A DNA stretch of 64,000 nt from Pseudomonas sp. 8O (GCF_902506495.1 NZ_LR733264.1:1415312-1479311), one strand, 5' to 3'; positions 9,291 through 18,401 are shown, numbered from the stretch's first letter. A program made the numbers and translations. The notes: a model not told the origin generated them from the letters alone.

Positions 9291-9390
9291 TGCCTGTAAC
9301 GTCTCGGTGATATTTATGAGCGGTCCTTTTGGACTGGGCCTTGTCTCGATGCGAGGCCTGACAAGAAAACATACCAACACCGGAGCACTC

Positions 9391-10644
9391 ATGTACAAGA
9401 AGCACTGTCTCGCGCTGGCTTGCGGCCTCGCGCTTGGCGGGCAGTTGGCCCACGCCAGCAGCCAGTCCGAAGCCAATGGTTTCGTCGAGGACGCCAGCCT
9501 CGATCTGTTGCTGCGCAATGCCTACTTCAACCGTGATTTCAAAGACAACACCAACGATGCGAAAACCTGGGGTCAGGGTTTCATCGCTACCTTCGAGTCC
9601 GGTTTTACCCAGGGCACCGTCGGCTTTGGCGTCGATGCTTTCGGCCTGCTCGGGGTCAAGCTCGACAGTGGCCGCGGCCGCAACTATCGCCCCTTCTTCG
9701 ATACCGACAGCGAAGGTCGCCCAGTAGACGAGCTGTCCCAGGCAGGCGGTGCGGTGAAGCTGCGCATCTCCAATACCGTGATCAAGTACGGCAACCAGTT
9801 CCCTTCCCTGCCGGTTCTGGCCCATGACGACACTCGTCTGCTGCCACAGTCTTTCACCGGCACGCTGGTCACCAGCAACGAAATTGAAGGCCTGGAACTG
9901 AATGCAGGTCGTTTCACTGCTGACAGCCCGATGGGTGACTCGGCACGCGATCCCAACCGACTCAAGAGCATCGATGTGCTCGGTGGCAGCTACGCTGTCA
10001 GCGACGATCTGAGCCTGGCGCTCTATCACGCCGACCTCGAGGACATGTACAAACGCTATTACGCCAACGTCAATTACAACCTGGTGTTGGCCGCCGAACA
10101 GGCGTTGAATTTCGACTTCAACATCTATCGCACCAAGTACGACACCGGTTCCGTGGCAGCCCTGGATTACGGCGGCGATGGCAAAGGTGACCGCAACACC
10201 ATCTGGAGCCTGGCGGCCAAATACAGCATTGGCGCCCATGCCTTTATCGTCGCTCACCAGCGCAACAGCGGCGATGCCGGATTTGCCAAAGATTATGGCG
10301 ACGGCGGCGGAACCATCTATGTGGCCAACTCCTACTACTCGGACTTCAACCTGAAGGACGAGCGCTCCTGGCAGGCCAGCTACGAGCTGAACTTCGCCGA
10401 GTACGGTGTGCCGGGTCTGCGTTACAAGTTCGCCTACGTACGCGGTGACAACATCGATACCGGTAGCGACAACAATGGTACCGAACGCGAGATCTTCAAC
10501 CAGATCGGCTACACCTTCCAGAGTGGCGCGGCCAAGGATCTGCACCTGCGCCTGCGCAACTCCATCTACCGCTCCAGCACCGACGTAGGGCCGGATCTCA
10601 ACGAGATTCGTGCCTTTGTCGAATACCCGCTGAGCATCCTCTGA
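9391..10644 (+). CDS. OprD-family outer-membrane porin
   Basis: This is a 417-residue outer-membrane channel of the OprD (specific porin) family, which takes up amino acids, aromatic acids or other small carboxylates. It begins MYKKHCLALACGLALGG with a signal peptide cleaved after AHA. SEANGFVEDASLDLLLRN at the mature N-terminus, repeated aromatic beta-strand ends and a terminal aromatic strand (VEYPLSIL) are typical. The ATG at 9391 has CCGGAG upstream; earlier in-frame starts would destroy the signal peptide. The substrate cannot be read from the sequence. It ends 6 bases before a strong hairpin shared with the convergent MocR gene. Confidence 0.92.
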   Translation: MYKKHCLALACGLALGGQLAHASSQSEANGFVEDASLDLLLRNAYFNRDFKDNTNDAKTWGQGFIATFESGFTQGTVGFGVDAFGLLGVKLDSGRGRNYRPFFDTDSEGRPVDELSQAGGAVKLRISNTVIKYGNQFPSLPVLAHDDTRLLPQSFTGTLVTSNEIEGLELNAGRFTADSPMGDSARDPNRLKSIDVLGGSYAVSDDLSLALYHADLEDMYKRYYANVNYNLVLAAEQALNFDFNIYRTKYDTGSVAALDYGGDGKGDRNTIWSLAAKYSIGAHAFIVAHQRNSGDAGFAKDYGDGGGTIYVANSYYSDFNLKDERSWQASYELNFAEYGVPGLRYKFAYVRGDNIDTGSDNNGTEREIFNQIGYTFQSGAAKDLHLRLRNSIYRSSTDVGPDLNEIRAFVEYPLSIL

Positions 10645-10650
10645 TGGTCG

Positions 10651-10674
10651 CTGCCCCGGCCTTGGCCGGGGCAG
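10651..10674. terminator. Bidirectional terminator, porin / MocR
   Basis: An 11-bp GC-rich perfect stem (CTGCCCCGGCC with its complement) around a TT loop lies between two convergent stop codons. Confidence 0.75.
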
Positions 10675-10677
10675 TTC

Positions 10678-12177
10678 TCAGCCGCGCAGGATCTGCGCAA
10701 CTGCCCTCGCGGCATCCTCGATGGCGCGTTCCTCATAGGGTGCAAAGCCCATTACCAGTCCCGGCCCTCGCGGATTGACGCAGTAACGTGACAGCGGTAT
10801 CGCATCGATACCGGCAGCCTGCAGACGGCCAAAAGCATCCTGTTCGGTCTCTACCTGCAAACGACAGGCGATATCCATCCCAGCACGAATTTCCGGCACC
10901 TCGATCAGCCCTTGCCAATGCTTGTGCGCAGCTTCGGCGAAGGCATCGGCACGTGATGCGTAGATCTTGCGCATGCGCCGCACATGGCGGTCGAAATGCC
11001 CCTCATGGATGAAGTCGGCCAGCACGGCCTGCGCCAGGCTGTTGGCATGGCGCGACATTAGTGCAGATGCACGGGTGAAACTCTCCATCAGATGCTCAGG
11101 CAGCACCAGATAGGCCAGGCGAATCGAGGGGAACAGCAGTTTGCTGAAGGTCCCGGCCATGATGACCGAGTGCTCGGCACCCGGCATGGAGCGCAACGCT
11201 GGAATGGGCTTGGCGATGAAACGGTACTCGCTGTCGTAGTCGTCTTCGAAGATGTAACTGCCCTGCTCCGTCGCCCACTTCAGCAAGGCCAGGCGGCGTG
11301 CAGGCGACAACTCACCGCCCAGTGGTGCCTGGCGTGAAGGTGTGACGTAGGCCAGTCGTGCACCAGGCGCCGAACGTATGCCCTCTTCCACTCGCAAGCC
11401 TGCTTGATCCACCGAAACGTCCACTCGCGTCACTCCAGAGATGTCCATCAACTGCCGTGCGCCGGGATAACCCGGATCTTCCATCCACACCTGAGAGTCG
11501 CCTGGTGCCAGCAAGCGCAGGCAGATATCCAGGCCTTGTTGCACGCTGCCGAGCACCAGGATGCGCTCCGGCGAAACCTGTACCCCGCGAGCGATGGCCA
11601 GGTAGCCGGCGATGGCTTCACGCAGCTCGGGCAAGCCTGCCGGGTCGGCGTCGAGCAGCATTGTCAGGCGCGAGCTGCGCAACTGCTGCGTGTGCAACTT
11701 GCGCCACAGGTCGATGGGAAAGGCGTTGATATCGCCACGGTGAGGAAAGAACGGACGCACCCCGGTTGGCGGCGTTCGCCGAGAGAAGATGGGCTCGATC
11801 TCGGCCAGACGCCTCAGCCAAGGCGTGTCAGGTGCCGCGCGCTTCTCTTCCACCTCGGCCACCACCTTGCGCCGAACGTATCCCGCGTTCAACGTCGGGT
11901 CCGGCAATACCTCGCTGACGCGCGTACCACTGCCGGTCCGAGCTTGCAGGTAGCCTTCGGAAAGCAACTGCTGATAAGCAGCCTGCACCGTCCCGCGTGC
12001 CAGGCCGTAGTACTCGGCCATGGAGCGAGTACTGGGCAGCTTGCTGCCAGCGGGCAGGCGCCCGCCCAGAATCGCGCGGCGCAGCGACTCGTATAGCCAT
12101 CCCTGCAGGCTGACTCCCTCCTCCGGCGTTCCCAGCGGCAGAAAGACCACTTGCGGTGGGGTTTTATCGAGTGGCAT
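10678..12177 (-). CDS. MocR/PdxR-type PLP-dependent transcriptional regulator
   Basis: This 499-residue regulator has an N-terminal GntR winged helix (about residues 20-90: AGSKLPSTRSMAEYYGLARG, VQAAYQQLLSEGYLQ) and a C-terminal type I aminotransferase-fold domain that binds pyridoxal phosphate. The PLP lysine is in AGTFSKLLFPSIR, and the DDYDSEYRF motif precedes it. Such proteins sense an amino compound or PLP and usually control a divergent gene, here the NDH-2-like flavoprotein. The ATG at 12177 (MPLDKTPPQVV) with AGAGG upstream is chosen over a longer frame reaching the promoter region. The effector is unknown. Confidence 0.9.
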   Translation of the reverse strand: MPLDKTPPQVVFLPLGTPEEGVSLQGWLYESLRRAILGGRLPAGSKLPSTRSMAEYYGLARGTVQAAYQQLLSEGYLQARTGSGTRVSEVLPDPTLNAGYVRRKVVAEVEEKRAAPDTPWLRRLAEIEPIFSRRTPPTGVRPFFPHRGDINAFPIDLWRKLHTQQLRSSRLTMLLDADPAGLPELREAIAGYLAIARGVQVSPERILVLGSVQQGLDICLRLLAPGDSQVWMEDPGYPGARQLMDISGVTRVDVSVDQAGLRVEEGIRSAPGARLAYVTPSRQAPLGGELSPARRLALLKWATEQGSYIFEDDYDSEYRFIAKPIPALRSMPGAEHSVIMAGTFSKLLFPSIRLAYLVLPEHLMESFTRASALMSRHANSLAQAVLADFIHEGHFDRHVRRMRKIYASRADAFAEAAHKHWQGLIEVPEIRAGMDIACRLQVETEQDAFGRLQAAGIDAIPLSRYCVNPRGPGLVMGFAPYEERAIEDAARAVAQILRG

Positions 12178-12213
12178 AGGGCCTCTAAGTGGACTAGTTA
12201 TTTTTGCAGATAC

Positions 12214-12233
12214 TGGATCAATACCCTGATCCA
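12214..12233. promoter_or_regulatory. Inverted repeat in the MocR / flavoprotein promoter
   Basis: A perfect inverted repeat TGGATCA-N6-TGATCCA sits between the divergent starts. A further TGGACTAG lies 22 bases upstream at 12190-12197, similar to the left half. This is a good candidate for the MocR operator; the assignment is inferred from position and symmetry only. Confidence 0.45.
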
Positions 12234-12303
12234 AAACAACCACACAATCGATCCCGTAGCCAGCCAACACTTCTTTTCTTCAGCGACTATGGGAATTCAC
12301 GAT

Positions 12304-13509
12304 ATGAAACAGCAGATCCTGATCATCGGTGCCGGCTTCGGCGGTATGTGGAGTGCGCTGAGCGCCGTTCGCCTGCTGGACCAGCACCAGCGCCTGGACG
12401 TCGCCGTTACCCTCCTCGCTCCGCAAGCGGAACTGCGCGTACGCCCGCGTTTCTATGAAAGCGACCTGGCCACCACCGTTGCCCCACTCGGCCCGCTTTT
12501 CGATGCGGTCGGTGTGCAGTTCGTCCAGGGCAGCGCTACGCGTATCGATGCCGCAGGCAAGCGAGTCATCTACCGTGACGCGAGCGGCGCCCAGGCCGAA
12601 CTGAATTTCGATCGGTTGATTCTGGCCTCTGGTAGCCAGGTCGCCCGGCCTCCACTGGCCGGTATCGACCGCTTCGCCTTCGATGTCGACAGCCTGGAGT
12701 CGGCGCAGAAACTTGAAGCCCATCTGCAGAGCCTACGCGACAAACCGTCCAGCCAGGCTCGTAACACCGTGGTGGTGGTCGGCGGTGGTTTCACAGGTAT
12801 CGAAACGGCCACGGAAATGCCGGCGCGGCTGCGCGCCATTCTGGGTAAAGGGGCCGATGTGCGGGTGATTGTCGTCGACATGGGCAAAAAGGTCGGCAGC
12901 GTCATGGGCGAGCAAATCGCCTCGGTGATCGCCGAAGCCAGCGACACATTGGGCGTGACCTGGAAGCTCGGTAGGCCGGTGTCGATGGTCGATGAGCATG
13001 GCGTCCAGCTCGACAACGGCGAACGTATCGAAGCCAGCACCGTAATCTGGACCGTAGGGGTTAAAGCCTCACCGCTGACGCAGCAGATCGATGGCGAGCG
13101 CGACGCCTTTGGCCGCCTACACGTCGACCGCAATCTGAAAGTACTCGGTCAGGACGCCATCTACGCCACCGGTGATACCGCTTATGCCGCGGTGGATGAT
13201 CGTGGCAATCACGCGCTGATGACCTGCCAGCATGCCATCGCTCTCGGCCGCTCCTCTGGTAATAACGCGGCAGCCGATTTGCTGGGTGTCGAGCCGATTC
13301 CCTACAGCCAACCCAAGTACGTCACTTGCCTGGACCTGGGCGCCTGGGGTGCAGTGTTCACCGAGGGCTGGGAGCGCAAGGTGGTGCTGACCGGCAAGGA
13401 AGGCAAAGAGCTGAAAACGCAGATCAACACCCAGTGGATCTACCCGCCGGAGGCCAAGCGTGAGATCGCCCTGGCCGCAGCCGACCCGCTGATTCCGGTC
13501 GTCGCCTGA
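12304..13509 (+). CDS. NDH-2-like NAD(P)/FAD-dependent oxidoreductase
   Basis: This 401-residue flavoprotein is of the type II NADH dehydrogenase / disulfide reductase-like superfamily. The FAD-binding Rossmann motif ILIIGAGFGG is at the N-terminus, the NAD(P)H motif VVVVGGGFTGIE is near residue 158, and YATGDTA marks the second FAD contact. There is no redox-active CxxxxC pair, consistent with NDH-2-like enzymes. The ATG at 12304 places the nucleotide motif at the very N-terminus; an in-frame ATG five codons earlier is possible. It is divergent from the MocR regulator, which probably controls it. The electron acceptor is unknown. Confidence 0.85.
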   Translation: MKQQILIIGAGFGGMWSALSAVRLLDQHQRLDVAVTLLAPQAELRVRPRFYESDLATTVAPLGPLFDAVGVQFVQGSATRIDAAGKRVIYRDASGAQAELNFDRLILASGSQVARPPLAGIDRFAFDVDSLESAQKLEAHLQSLRDKPSSQARNTVVVVGGGFTGIETATEMPARLRAILGKGADVRVIVVDMGKKVGSVMGEQIASVIAEASDTLGVTWKLGRPVSMVDEHGVQLDNGERIEASTVIWTVGVKASPLTQQIDGERDAFGRLHVDRNLKVLGQDAIYATGDTAYAAVDDRGNHALMTCQHAIALGRSSGNNAAADLLGVEPIPYSQPKYVTCLDLGAWGAVFTEGWERKVVLTGKEGKELKTQINTQWIYPPEAKREIALAAADPLIPVVA

Positions 13510-13520
13510 CGGGTGAAAAT

Positions 13521-13545
13521 GCCCAGGGCGCCGGCAGCCCTGGGC
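13521..13545. terminator. Terminator between flavoprotein and AraC genes
   Basis: A 9-bp perfect stem (GCCCAGGGC with its complement) around a 7-base loop lies between convergent genes. Confidence 0.7.
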
Positions 13546-13555
13546 TTGGCCAGAG

Positions 13556-14419
13556 TCAATCGCGGTAAATCTGCACCTGCAGCTTCGCTGGCGGGTCCTC
13601 CCCTTCAGCCCGTAGCCATTCGCCTGGCGGTTGCCCGACGTGCTGGGCAAAGGTACGCGAGAACGACGCTTGCGATGCGTAGCCCACTGCATCGGCGACC
13701 ACCTTGATCGGCATCCCCTCACGCAGCAGATCCTGCGCCACCTTCATGCGCCAGGCCGTCACATAGGCCATGGGCGTCATGCTCATGACCTCGGAGAACA
13801 GCGCTGCGAACTTGGTACGCGACATCTTCGCCAACGCTGCCAGACGCTCGACGCTCCAGGCCAGCTGGGGTTCCTGGTGAATGCAGATCAGCGCGGGCCC
13901 CAGTTGACTGTCTTGCAGCGCATAAAGCAGGCCGCTGGTTATGCGCCCTTCGTTCACCGCGCGGCGCACCAGCAGGACGAACACGTATTCGAACAGCAGG
14001 TTCAACGCCTTGCTCCGGCCGGGTGCCTGTGTACGGAATTCGTTGACCAGTGAGCCGATCACCGGCCCGAGCTGCTCAAGGGCGCTCAGCGGAAACACCA
14101 GGGTTTCCAAAAGGCCCAGCGGAAATGGCTGCTGCCCCGAACGCCCGAACTGGAACGAGGAGCAGATCAGATCCACGCCGCCGGGCTGGTGCGCACGCAG
14201 CTTGTAGCAACAGGTGCTGGGACAGAACAGAACGCTGGGTTCACTGATCGCGATACGAGGCTTGTCGGCGTGCACCATATCCAGTGCACCTCGCTCGATC
14301 ACGTGGATGAATGCCATGCCAGGAGGTTTATCCAGCACCAGGGTACCGTCTACCGGGCCGGCGAATAACAGTCGCCCTTGCAGGCTCGTGCGCTCGAAGA
14401 ACTCGGAAAGAACATCCAT
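13556..14419 (-). CDS. AraC-family regulator with cupin-type sensor domain
   Basis: This is a 287-residue transcription factor. The N-terminal ~180 residues look like the cupin_6/AraC-binding domain (LLFAGPVDGTL, FCPSTCCYKLRAH). The C-terminal ~100 residues hold the two AraC helix-turn-helices (SVERLAALAKMSRTKFAALF, and PIKVVADAVGYASQASFSRT). It starts at 14419 (MDVLSEFFERT). It stands alone, convergent with the NDH-2-like gene; its target may be elsewhere. The effector is unknown. Confidence 0.88.
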   Translation of the reverse strand: MDVLSEFFERTSLQGRLLFAGPVDGTLVLDKPPGMAFIHVIERGALDMVHADKPRIAISEPSVLFCPSTCCYKLRAHQPGGVDLICSSFQFGRSGQQPFPLGLLETLVFPLSALEQLGPVIGSLVNEFRTQAPGRSKALNLLFEYVFVLLVRRAVNEGRITSGLLYALQDSQLGPALICIHQEPQLAWSVERLAALAKMSRTKFAALFSEVMSMTPMAYVTAWRMKVAQDLLREGMPIKVVADAVGYASQASFSRTFAQHVGQPPGEWLRAEGEDPPAKLQVQIYRD

Positions 14420-14624
14420 ATTGGTAACGACCTGATAAAGATTCTCTACGTTGGTGAAAGCTCAACCGGTTAGAGCCCATGGGTTGAACCGTCGTCGATT
14501 GATAGACAGTTCAACTCATGAAAATTCCAACGGTCATTCACCAGGACGGAGAATCATCCGTGATTTACATCACGGTTTTTACAGGCCCAACCCTGAACCA
14601 CCCATCCAACAAGGCGCACGCCGA

Positions 14625-15128
14625 TCAGATCAGCCCATAGGAATGACCATTGTCTTCTGACTGGGCCTGCATCTTGGCTCGCTCCTCCATGCGCTGGGCA
14701 ATTTCTTCTTCGACTGCCTTCTGCTGCTCAGGTGGCAGCGCCTCGATCTCCTCTTCTGTCATGCCTATTTCCTTGAGGATACTGTCGCGCATCTTCTCGG
14801 CCGGAGTCATCGCCATGTAGGCCTTGAAAGCCTCCAGCGCGGCGTTACCACCCTCATCGCCCAGTGGCTTTTCTACCTGCCCTGAACTGACTGATGTCTC
14901 GACCTTGCCATCCGGCGCGTTCTGCAGGGCGACGCGCAAACGAGCAAAGCCCTCCTCCGTAGCCTGCCTGGCGCGGAACTCGCGTTCAGACTCGGCGTTC
15001 GCCGTGCGCGTGGTCTTCTCGACATTGCGCGCCAACTGGGCCAGCTCGCCCTGCTCTTCACTCTGCTTGTTGCGAAATCCCGTCAGGGATATGCCACCGT
15101 AACTGCCAATACCTCCAATCGTGCTCAT
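14625..15128 (-). CDS. Conserved hypothetical protein, Glu-rich
   Basis: This 167-residue soluble protein has a glycine-rich start (MSTIGGIGSYGGISL), then helical, acidic sequence with likely coiled-coil character (EEEIEALPPEQQKAVEEEIA). There is no signal peptide and no catalytic motif. AAGGAG seven bases upstream of 15128 gives a firm start. The glycine-rich opening followed by charged helices recalls small Pseudomonas proteins of unknown role. It stands alone downstream of cheV on the same strand, separated from it by a strong terminator. Confidence 0.75.
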   Translation of the reverse strand: MSTIGGIGSYGGISLTGFRNKQSEEQGELAQLARNVEKTTRTANAESEREFRARQATEEGFARLRVALQNAPDGKVETSVSSGQVEKPLGDEGGNAALEAFKAYMAMTPAEKMRDSILKEIGMTEEEIEALPPEQQKAVEEEIAQRMEERAKMQAQSEDNGHSYGLI

Positions 15129-15250
15129 GCCGTGCTCCTTGACTGAGTTGCAATTGCCAGGCGCACTGATTCAAAGCGCATGCCAGCTCATGAGGCGCGC
15201 TTAACCAATTGAAAGTATTGAATTTTATAATCGACTAGAAAGGAAGCGAG

Positions 15251-15283
15251 GCAACCCCTTGCCGTCAAGCGGCAAGGGGTTGC
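15251..15283 (-). terminator. Terminator after cheV
   Basis: A perfect 14-bp stem (GCAACCCCTTGCCG with its complement) around a 5-base loop lies 10 bases past the cheV stop codon. On the - strand it is followed by a CT-rich stretch. Confidence 0.8.
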
Positions 15284-15293
15284 AGTGGCGGGC

Positions 15294-16187
15294 TCAGTGC
15301 TGCCCGCTCATTTGCCGGAAGGCATCGAGCAGTGCCTGGCTGAGATCGACCGAGGAAAACTTGGTCAGTACTGCGTTGGCTCCGACCGAACGCGCCTTCT
15401 CGGTATTCATGGTGCTGTCCAGCGAGGTGTGCAGCAGCACGTAGGTGTCGGCAATATCGGGACTGCGACGGATTTCCTGAACCAGGCTGTAGCCATCCAA
15501 TTCAGGCATCTCGATGTCCGAGACCAAAAGCTCGAATGGCATCCCGGCCTGATGGTATTCGTGCAGTTGCTGCAGAGCAGCCTGGGCACTGCGCACTGCC
15601 GTGCAATCGAGCCCCAGTTGGCGCAGCACGTTGAGGGTCTGTTGCAGCGCGACTTGCGAATCGTCGACCAGCAACACACGGCGACCTTGCAGCAGGCGAG
15701 CATCCTGGCCGTCGAGCAGTTGCCCGACGGGTGCTTCCTCCAGCGCAGGCGCAATGTCGTGCAGTACCTTCTCGATATCGAGAACCTGCACGATGGCGCC
15801 ATCGATCTGGGTCACACCCGTAATGAAGGCACGATTACCGGCCCCGGCGGGTGGCGGACGCACGTCACGGGTGGAGCACTGCACGATACGCTCGACACTT
15901 TTCACGTGCAGCCCCTGACGCGAGCGGCTCAACTCGGTGACGATCAGGCAGCCGTCATCTTCGTCAGCCGCACCGCGTTCGCCGATGGCGCGAGCCAGAT
16001 CGATCACCGTCATCGCGGCGCCACGCAAGGTGGCGATGCCGCGCACGTTGGGGTGACGATTGGGCAGCTTGGTCAAGGCTGGACAGGGAATGATCTCGTT
16101 GACCTTGAGCAGGTTGATCCCCAGCAGGCGGCCGCTATGCAAACGAAACAACAACAACGATAGCGCGTCGCCGGTAACCAGACTCAT
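15294..16187 (-). CDS. cheV: Chemotaxis coupling protein CheV
   Basis: This 297-residue cytoplasmic protein couples chemoreceptors to CheA. The N-terminal CheW domain (about 1-155: LSLLLFRLHSGRLLGINLL, RGIATLRGAAMTVIDL) is followed by a response-regulator receiver domain (about 168-297) with the acidic pair in LLVDDSQ, the phospho-acceptor Asp in LLVSDIEMPELDG, and the conserved Lys in VLTKFSS. The receiver probably mediates adaptation. It is the only chemotaxis signalling gene in this region, though two chemoreceptor genes lie at 28.6 and 47.8 kb. It is a single-gene transcript ending at a strong hairpin. Confidence 0.93.
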   Translation of the reverse strand: MSLVTGDALSLLLFRLHSGRLLGINLLKVNEIIPCPALTKLPNRHPNVRGIATLRGAAMTVIDLARAIGERGAADEDDGCLIVTELSRSRQGLHVKSVERIVQCSTRDVRPPPAGAGNRAFITGVTQIDGAIVQVLDIEKVLHDIAPALEEAPVGQLLDGQDARLLQGRRVLLVDDSQVALQQTLNVLRQLGLDCTAVRSAQAALQQLHEYHQAGMPFELLVSDIEMPELDGYSLVQEIRRSPDIADTYVLLHTSLDSTMNTEKARSVGANAVLTKFSSVDLSQALLDAFRQMSGQH

Positions 16188-16245
16188 GTACCTATCCTTA
16201 GAACGAACGTAGACCTAGGTTATAGCGACCGCATGGCCAAGGACT

Positions 16246-17268
16246 TTAATCCGTGGCCAGTTTCAGGGCCACCCGCCCGCGGTTCGGGCAGGTTTCCATG
16301 TAGCGATGCGCTTCGACAAAATCTTCGAAGTCGAACACCTTGTCGATCACCGGCGTCAGCAGGCGGTCCGCAGTCATCTGGTTGATGTGCGTGAGCGCGC
16401 GTTGCACGGCATCATTGTTCGGCTCGATACCCAACTCCGGGCACCCGGTGAAATCCAGCACGCAGTGACGGAAGAACTGCAGGTGCTTTTTGAATGCGGC
16501 GCAAGCAGGGAAAGCCGTATCGTTGCCGCCATTGATGCCATACAGGATCAGCTTGCCGCGCGGCGCGGCGATATCACCCAGCAGCTTCATCTGCGGGCCG
16601 GCACACTGGTCGAGAATCACCTCGACACCCTTGCCTTCGGTGTAGCGCTCGACTTCCAGGACCAGGTCCTGTTCCTCGGTGGCGATCACCTTGTCGGCAC
16701 CCAGGCCACGCAGAAACTCGCGATCCTCCGAAGAACTGGTGGAAACGATGACCTTGGCACCCAGCGCCTTGGCCAGTTGCACGGTCTGTGGTGCCATGCA
16801 GTGGCTGGCCTCGGTGATCAGCACATGCTGGCCGGGTTTGAGGTGAGCGAGATCGTTCAGAGCCAGGTAGCCGAACAGCAGGCTGGTGTAATGAACACTG
16901 GCCTCGACCGGGCTGAGAACGTCGGGATAACGGGTCAGGGCATGGCTGGGCATCAGCACCAGATCACCCCAGGTCGGGTAACGGTTCGGCGTGCTCGCAG
17001 GGAAACCTGCAACGGCGGTGCCGACTTCGAAGTCGTTCACGCCCTCGCCCAGCACCGCAACGGTGCCGGCCAGTTCGAAACCGGTACCGGCTGGAAGCTT
17101 GGCCTGCTCGGCCGCCAGGTTCTGACGCCACAGCACGTCTTTCCAGCCCAGGCCGACGGCCTGAACGCGCACCAAGACTTCGCCAGGGCCGGGCACAGGG
17201 GTCGGAACCTCTTCGTACTGGAGCACATCGGCATCGCCGAACTTATGAAAACGGATCATGCGGGACAT
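16246..17268 (-). CDS. mexS: MexS, MDR-family oxidoreductase
   Basis: This 340-residue medium-chain dehydrogenase is of the quinone-oxidoreductase branch. The GroES-like N-terminal half carries RVQAVGLGWKDVLWR and AGTGFELAGTV; the nucleotide-binding half begins at GQHVLITEASHCMAPQTVQL and has VILDQCAG. Zinc ligands of classical alcohol dehydrogenases are missing. Its place divergent from mexT and next to mexEF-oprN identifies it as MexS; in P. aeruginosa loss of MexS leads to MexT-dependent overexpression of the pump, probably because an electrophilic metabolite accumulates. The length agrees with MexS (about 339). The chemical substrate is not established. Confidence 0.9.
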   Translation of the reverse strand: MSRMIRFHKFGDADVLQYEEVPTPVPGPGEVLVRVQAVGLGWKDVLWRQNLAAEQAKLPAGTGFELAGTVAVLGEGVNDFEVGTAVAGFPASTPNRYPTWGDLVLMPSHALTRYPDVLSPVEASVHYTSLLFGYLALNDLAHLKPGQHVLITEASHCMAPQTVQLAKALGAKVIVSTSSSEDREFLRGLGADKVIATEEQDLVLEVERYTEGKGVEVILDQCAGPQMKLLGDIAAPRGKLILYGINGGNDTAFPACAAFKKHLQFFRHCVLDFTGCPELGIEPNNDAVQRALTHINQMTADRLLTPVIDKVFDFEDFVEAHRYMETCPNRGRVALKLATD

Positions 17269-17342
17269 CGCTTACCTCGAGCTTGATCGCGGATTAACAC
17301 TTCAATGACTGTGGACTCTATCCGCTGTGCGGCGGCGACACT

Positions 17343-17367
17343 ATCAGACTCTATCGATAGTCTTCAT
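17343..17367. promoter_or_regulatory. Candidate MexT box between mexS and mexT
   Basis: ATCA-N5-TATCGAT-N4-TTCAT closely follows the MexT consensus as I remember it (ATCA-N5-GTCGAT-N4-ACYAT), with one extra base before CGAT. It lies in the divergent promoter, where MexT would activate mexS and affect its own gene. Confidence 0.5.
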
Positions 17368-17486
17368 GCCTGTCAGTGATTCAGCGACTTTCAATCCGCT
17401 ACACACTGCCCGTACTATTGCCCGGGCAAAGGCTCTCATTTGCAGCGCCGTGCTGACAAGGCCCGTATCCCTCGAATGGTACCCGG

Positions 17487-18401
17487 ATGAACCGCAACGA
17501 CCTGCGCCGCCTCGATCTGAACCTGTTGATTGTCTTCGAGACCTTGATGCACGAGCGTAGCGTGACGCGAGCCGCGGAGAAGTTGTTTCTCGGCCAGCCC
17601 GCCATCAGTGCGGCGCTCGCTCGTCTGCGTACCCTGTTCGATGACCCCCTGTTCGTGCGTACCGGTCGCAGCATGGAACCGACACCGCGCGCGCAGGAGA
17701 TTTTCGCCCTGCTCTCGCCGGCGCTTGACTCGATCTCCACCGCTGTCAGCCGCGCCGCCGATTTCGATCCCGCGACCAGCAAAGCTATATTTCGCATCGG
17801 CCTCTCCGACGACGTCGAGTTCGCCCTGCTGCCAGCTATGCTCCGACGCCTGCGCGCAGAAGCGCCGGGCGTGGTGCTGGTGATTCGCCGCACCAACTAT
17901 CTGATGATGCCCGGCCTGCTGGCATCTGGTGAGATTTCGGTGGGCGTGGCCTACACCGAAGAGCTGCCGGCCAACGCCAAGCGCAAGGTGCTGCGTCGCA
18001 CAAAGGCCAAGCTGCTGCGCGCCGACACCGTACCCGGCGCGCTCAGCCTTGACGATTTCTGCGCACGTCCCCATGCGCTGGTGTCCTTCGCCGGAGACCT
18101 CACCGGTTTCATCGATGACGAACTGGCCAAGCTTGGACGCGAGCGCCACATCGTATTGGCCGTTCCGCAGTTCAACGGCCTGGCGACTCTGCTGGCGGAA
18201 ACCGATATCGTCGCCAGCGTGCCGGACTACACTGCAGCCGCCTTGACCGCAGCCGGCGGCCTGCGCGCCGAGGATCTGCCGCTAGAGGCGCAAACCTACG
18301 AACTGCATATGGCTTGGCGTGGCGCCCAGGACAACGACCCAGCCGAGCGCTGGCTGCGCTCGCGCATTCAGATGTTCTGCGGCGACCCAGACAGCCTCTG
18401 A
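17487..18401 (+). CDS. mexT: MexT, LysR-type activator of mexEF-oprN
   Basis: This 304-residue LysR regulator has an N-terminal winged helix (LDLNLLIVFETLMHERSVTR, LFLGQPAISAALARLR) and a periplasmic-binding-like effector domain. The sequence follows P. aeruginosa MexT nearly word for word (ANAKRKVLRRTKAKLLRAD, GLRAEDLPLEAQTYELH) and has the full 304-residue length, so the disabling 8-bp insertion known from some P. aeruginosa strains is absent. MexT activates mexEF-oprN and mexS under disulfide or electrophile stress. mexE starts 186 bases downstream with its own regulatory sequence between. Confidence 0.94.
   Translation: MNRNDLRRLDLNLLIVFETLMHERSVTRAAEKLFLGQPAISAALARLRTLFDDPLFVRTGRSMEPTPRAQEIFALLSPALDSISTAVSRAADFDPATSKAIFRIGLSDDVEFALLPAMLRRLRAEAPGVVLVIRRTNYLMMPGLLASGEISVGVAYTEELPANAKRKVLRRTKAKLLRADTVPGALSLDDFCARPHALVSFAGDLTGFIDDELAKLGRERHIVLAVPQFNGLATLLAETDIVASVPDYTAAALTAAGGLRAEDLPLEAQTYELHMAWRGAQDNDPAERWLRSRIQMFCGDPDSL

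Larger units (their letters stand above)
9058..9390. other. Intergenic region between dnaE2 and the porin
   Basis: This holds a hairpin with an A8/T8 run (9093-9123) that would terminate - strand transcripts, a possible 45-codon open frame with a ribosome binding site (9153-9290), and the porin promoter/leader. A second hairpin (GGCCT...AGGCC with inner CTCG/CGAG) lies around 9340-9361 in the porin leader. No established element is recognised. Confidence 0.4.
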
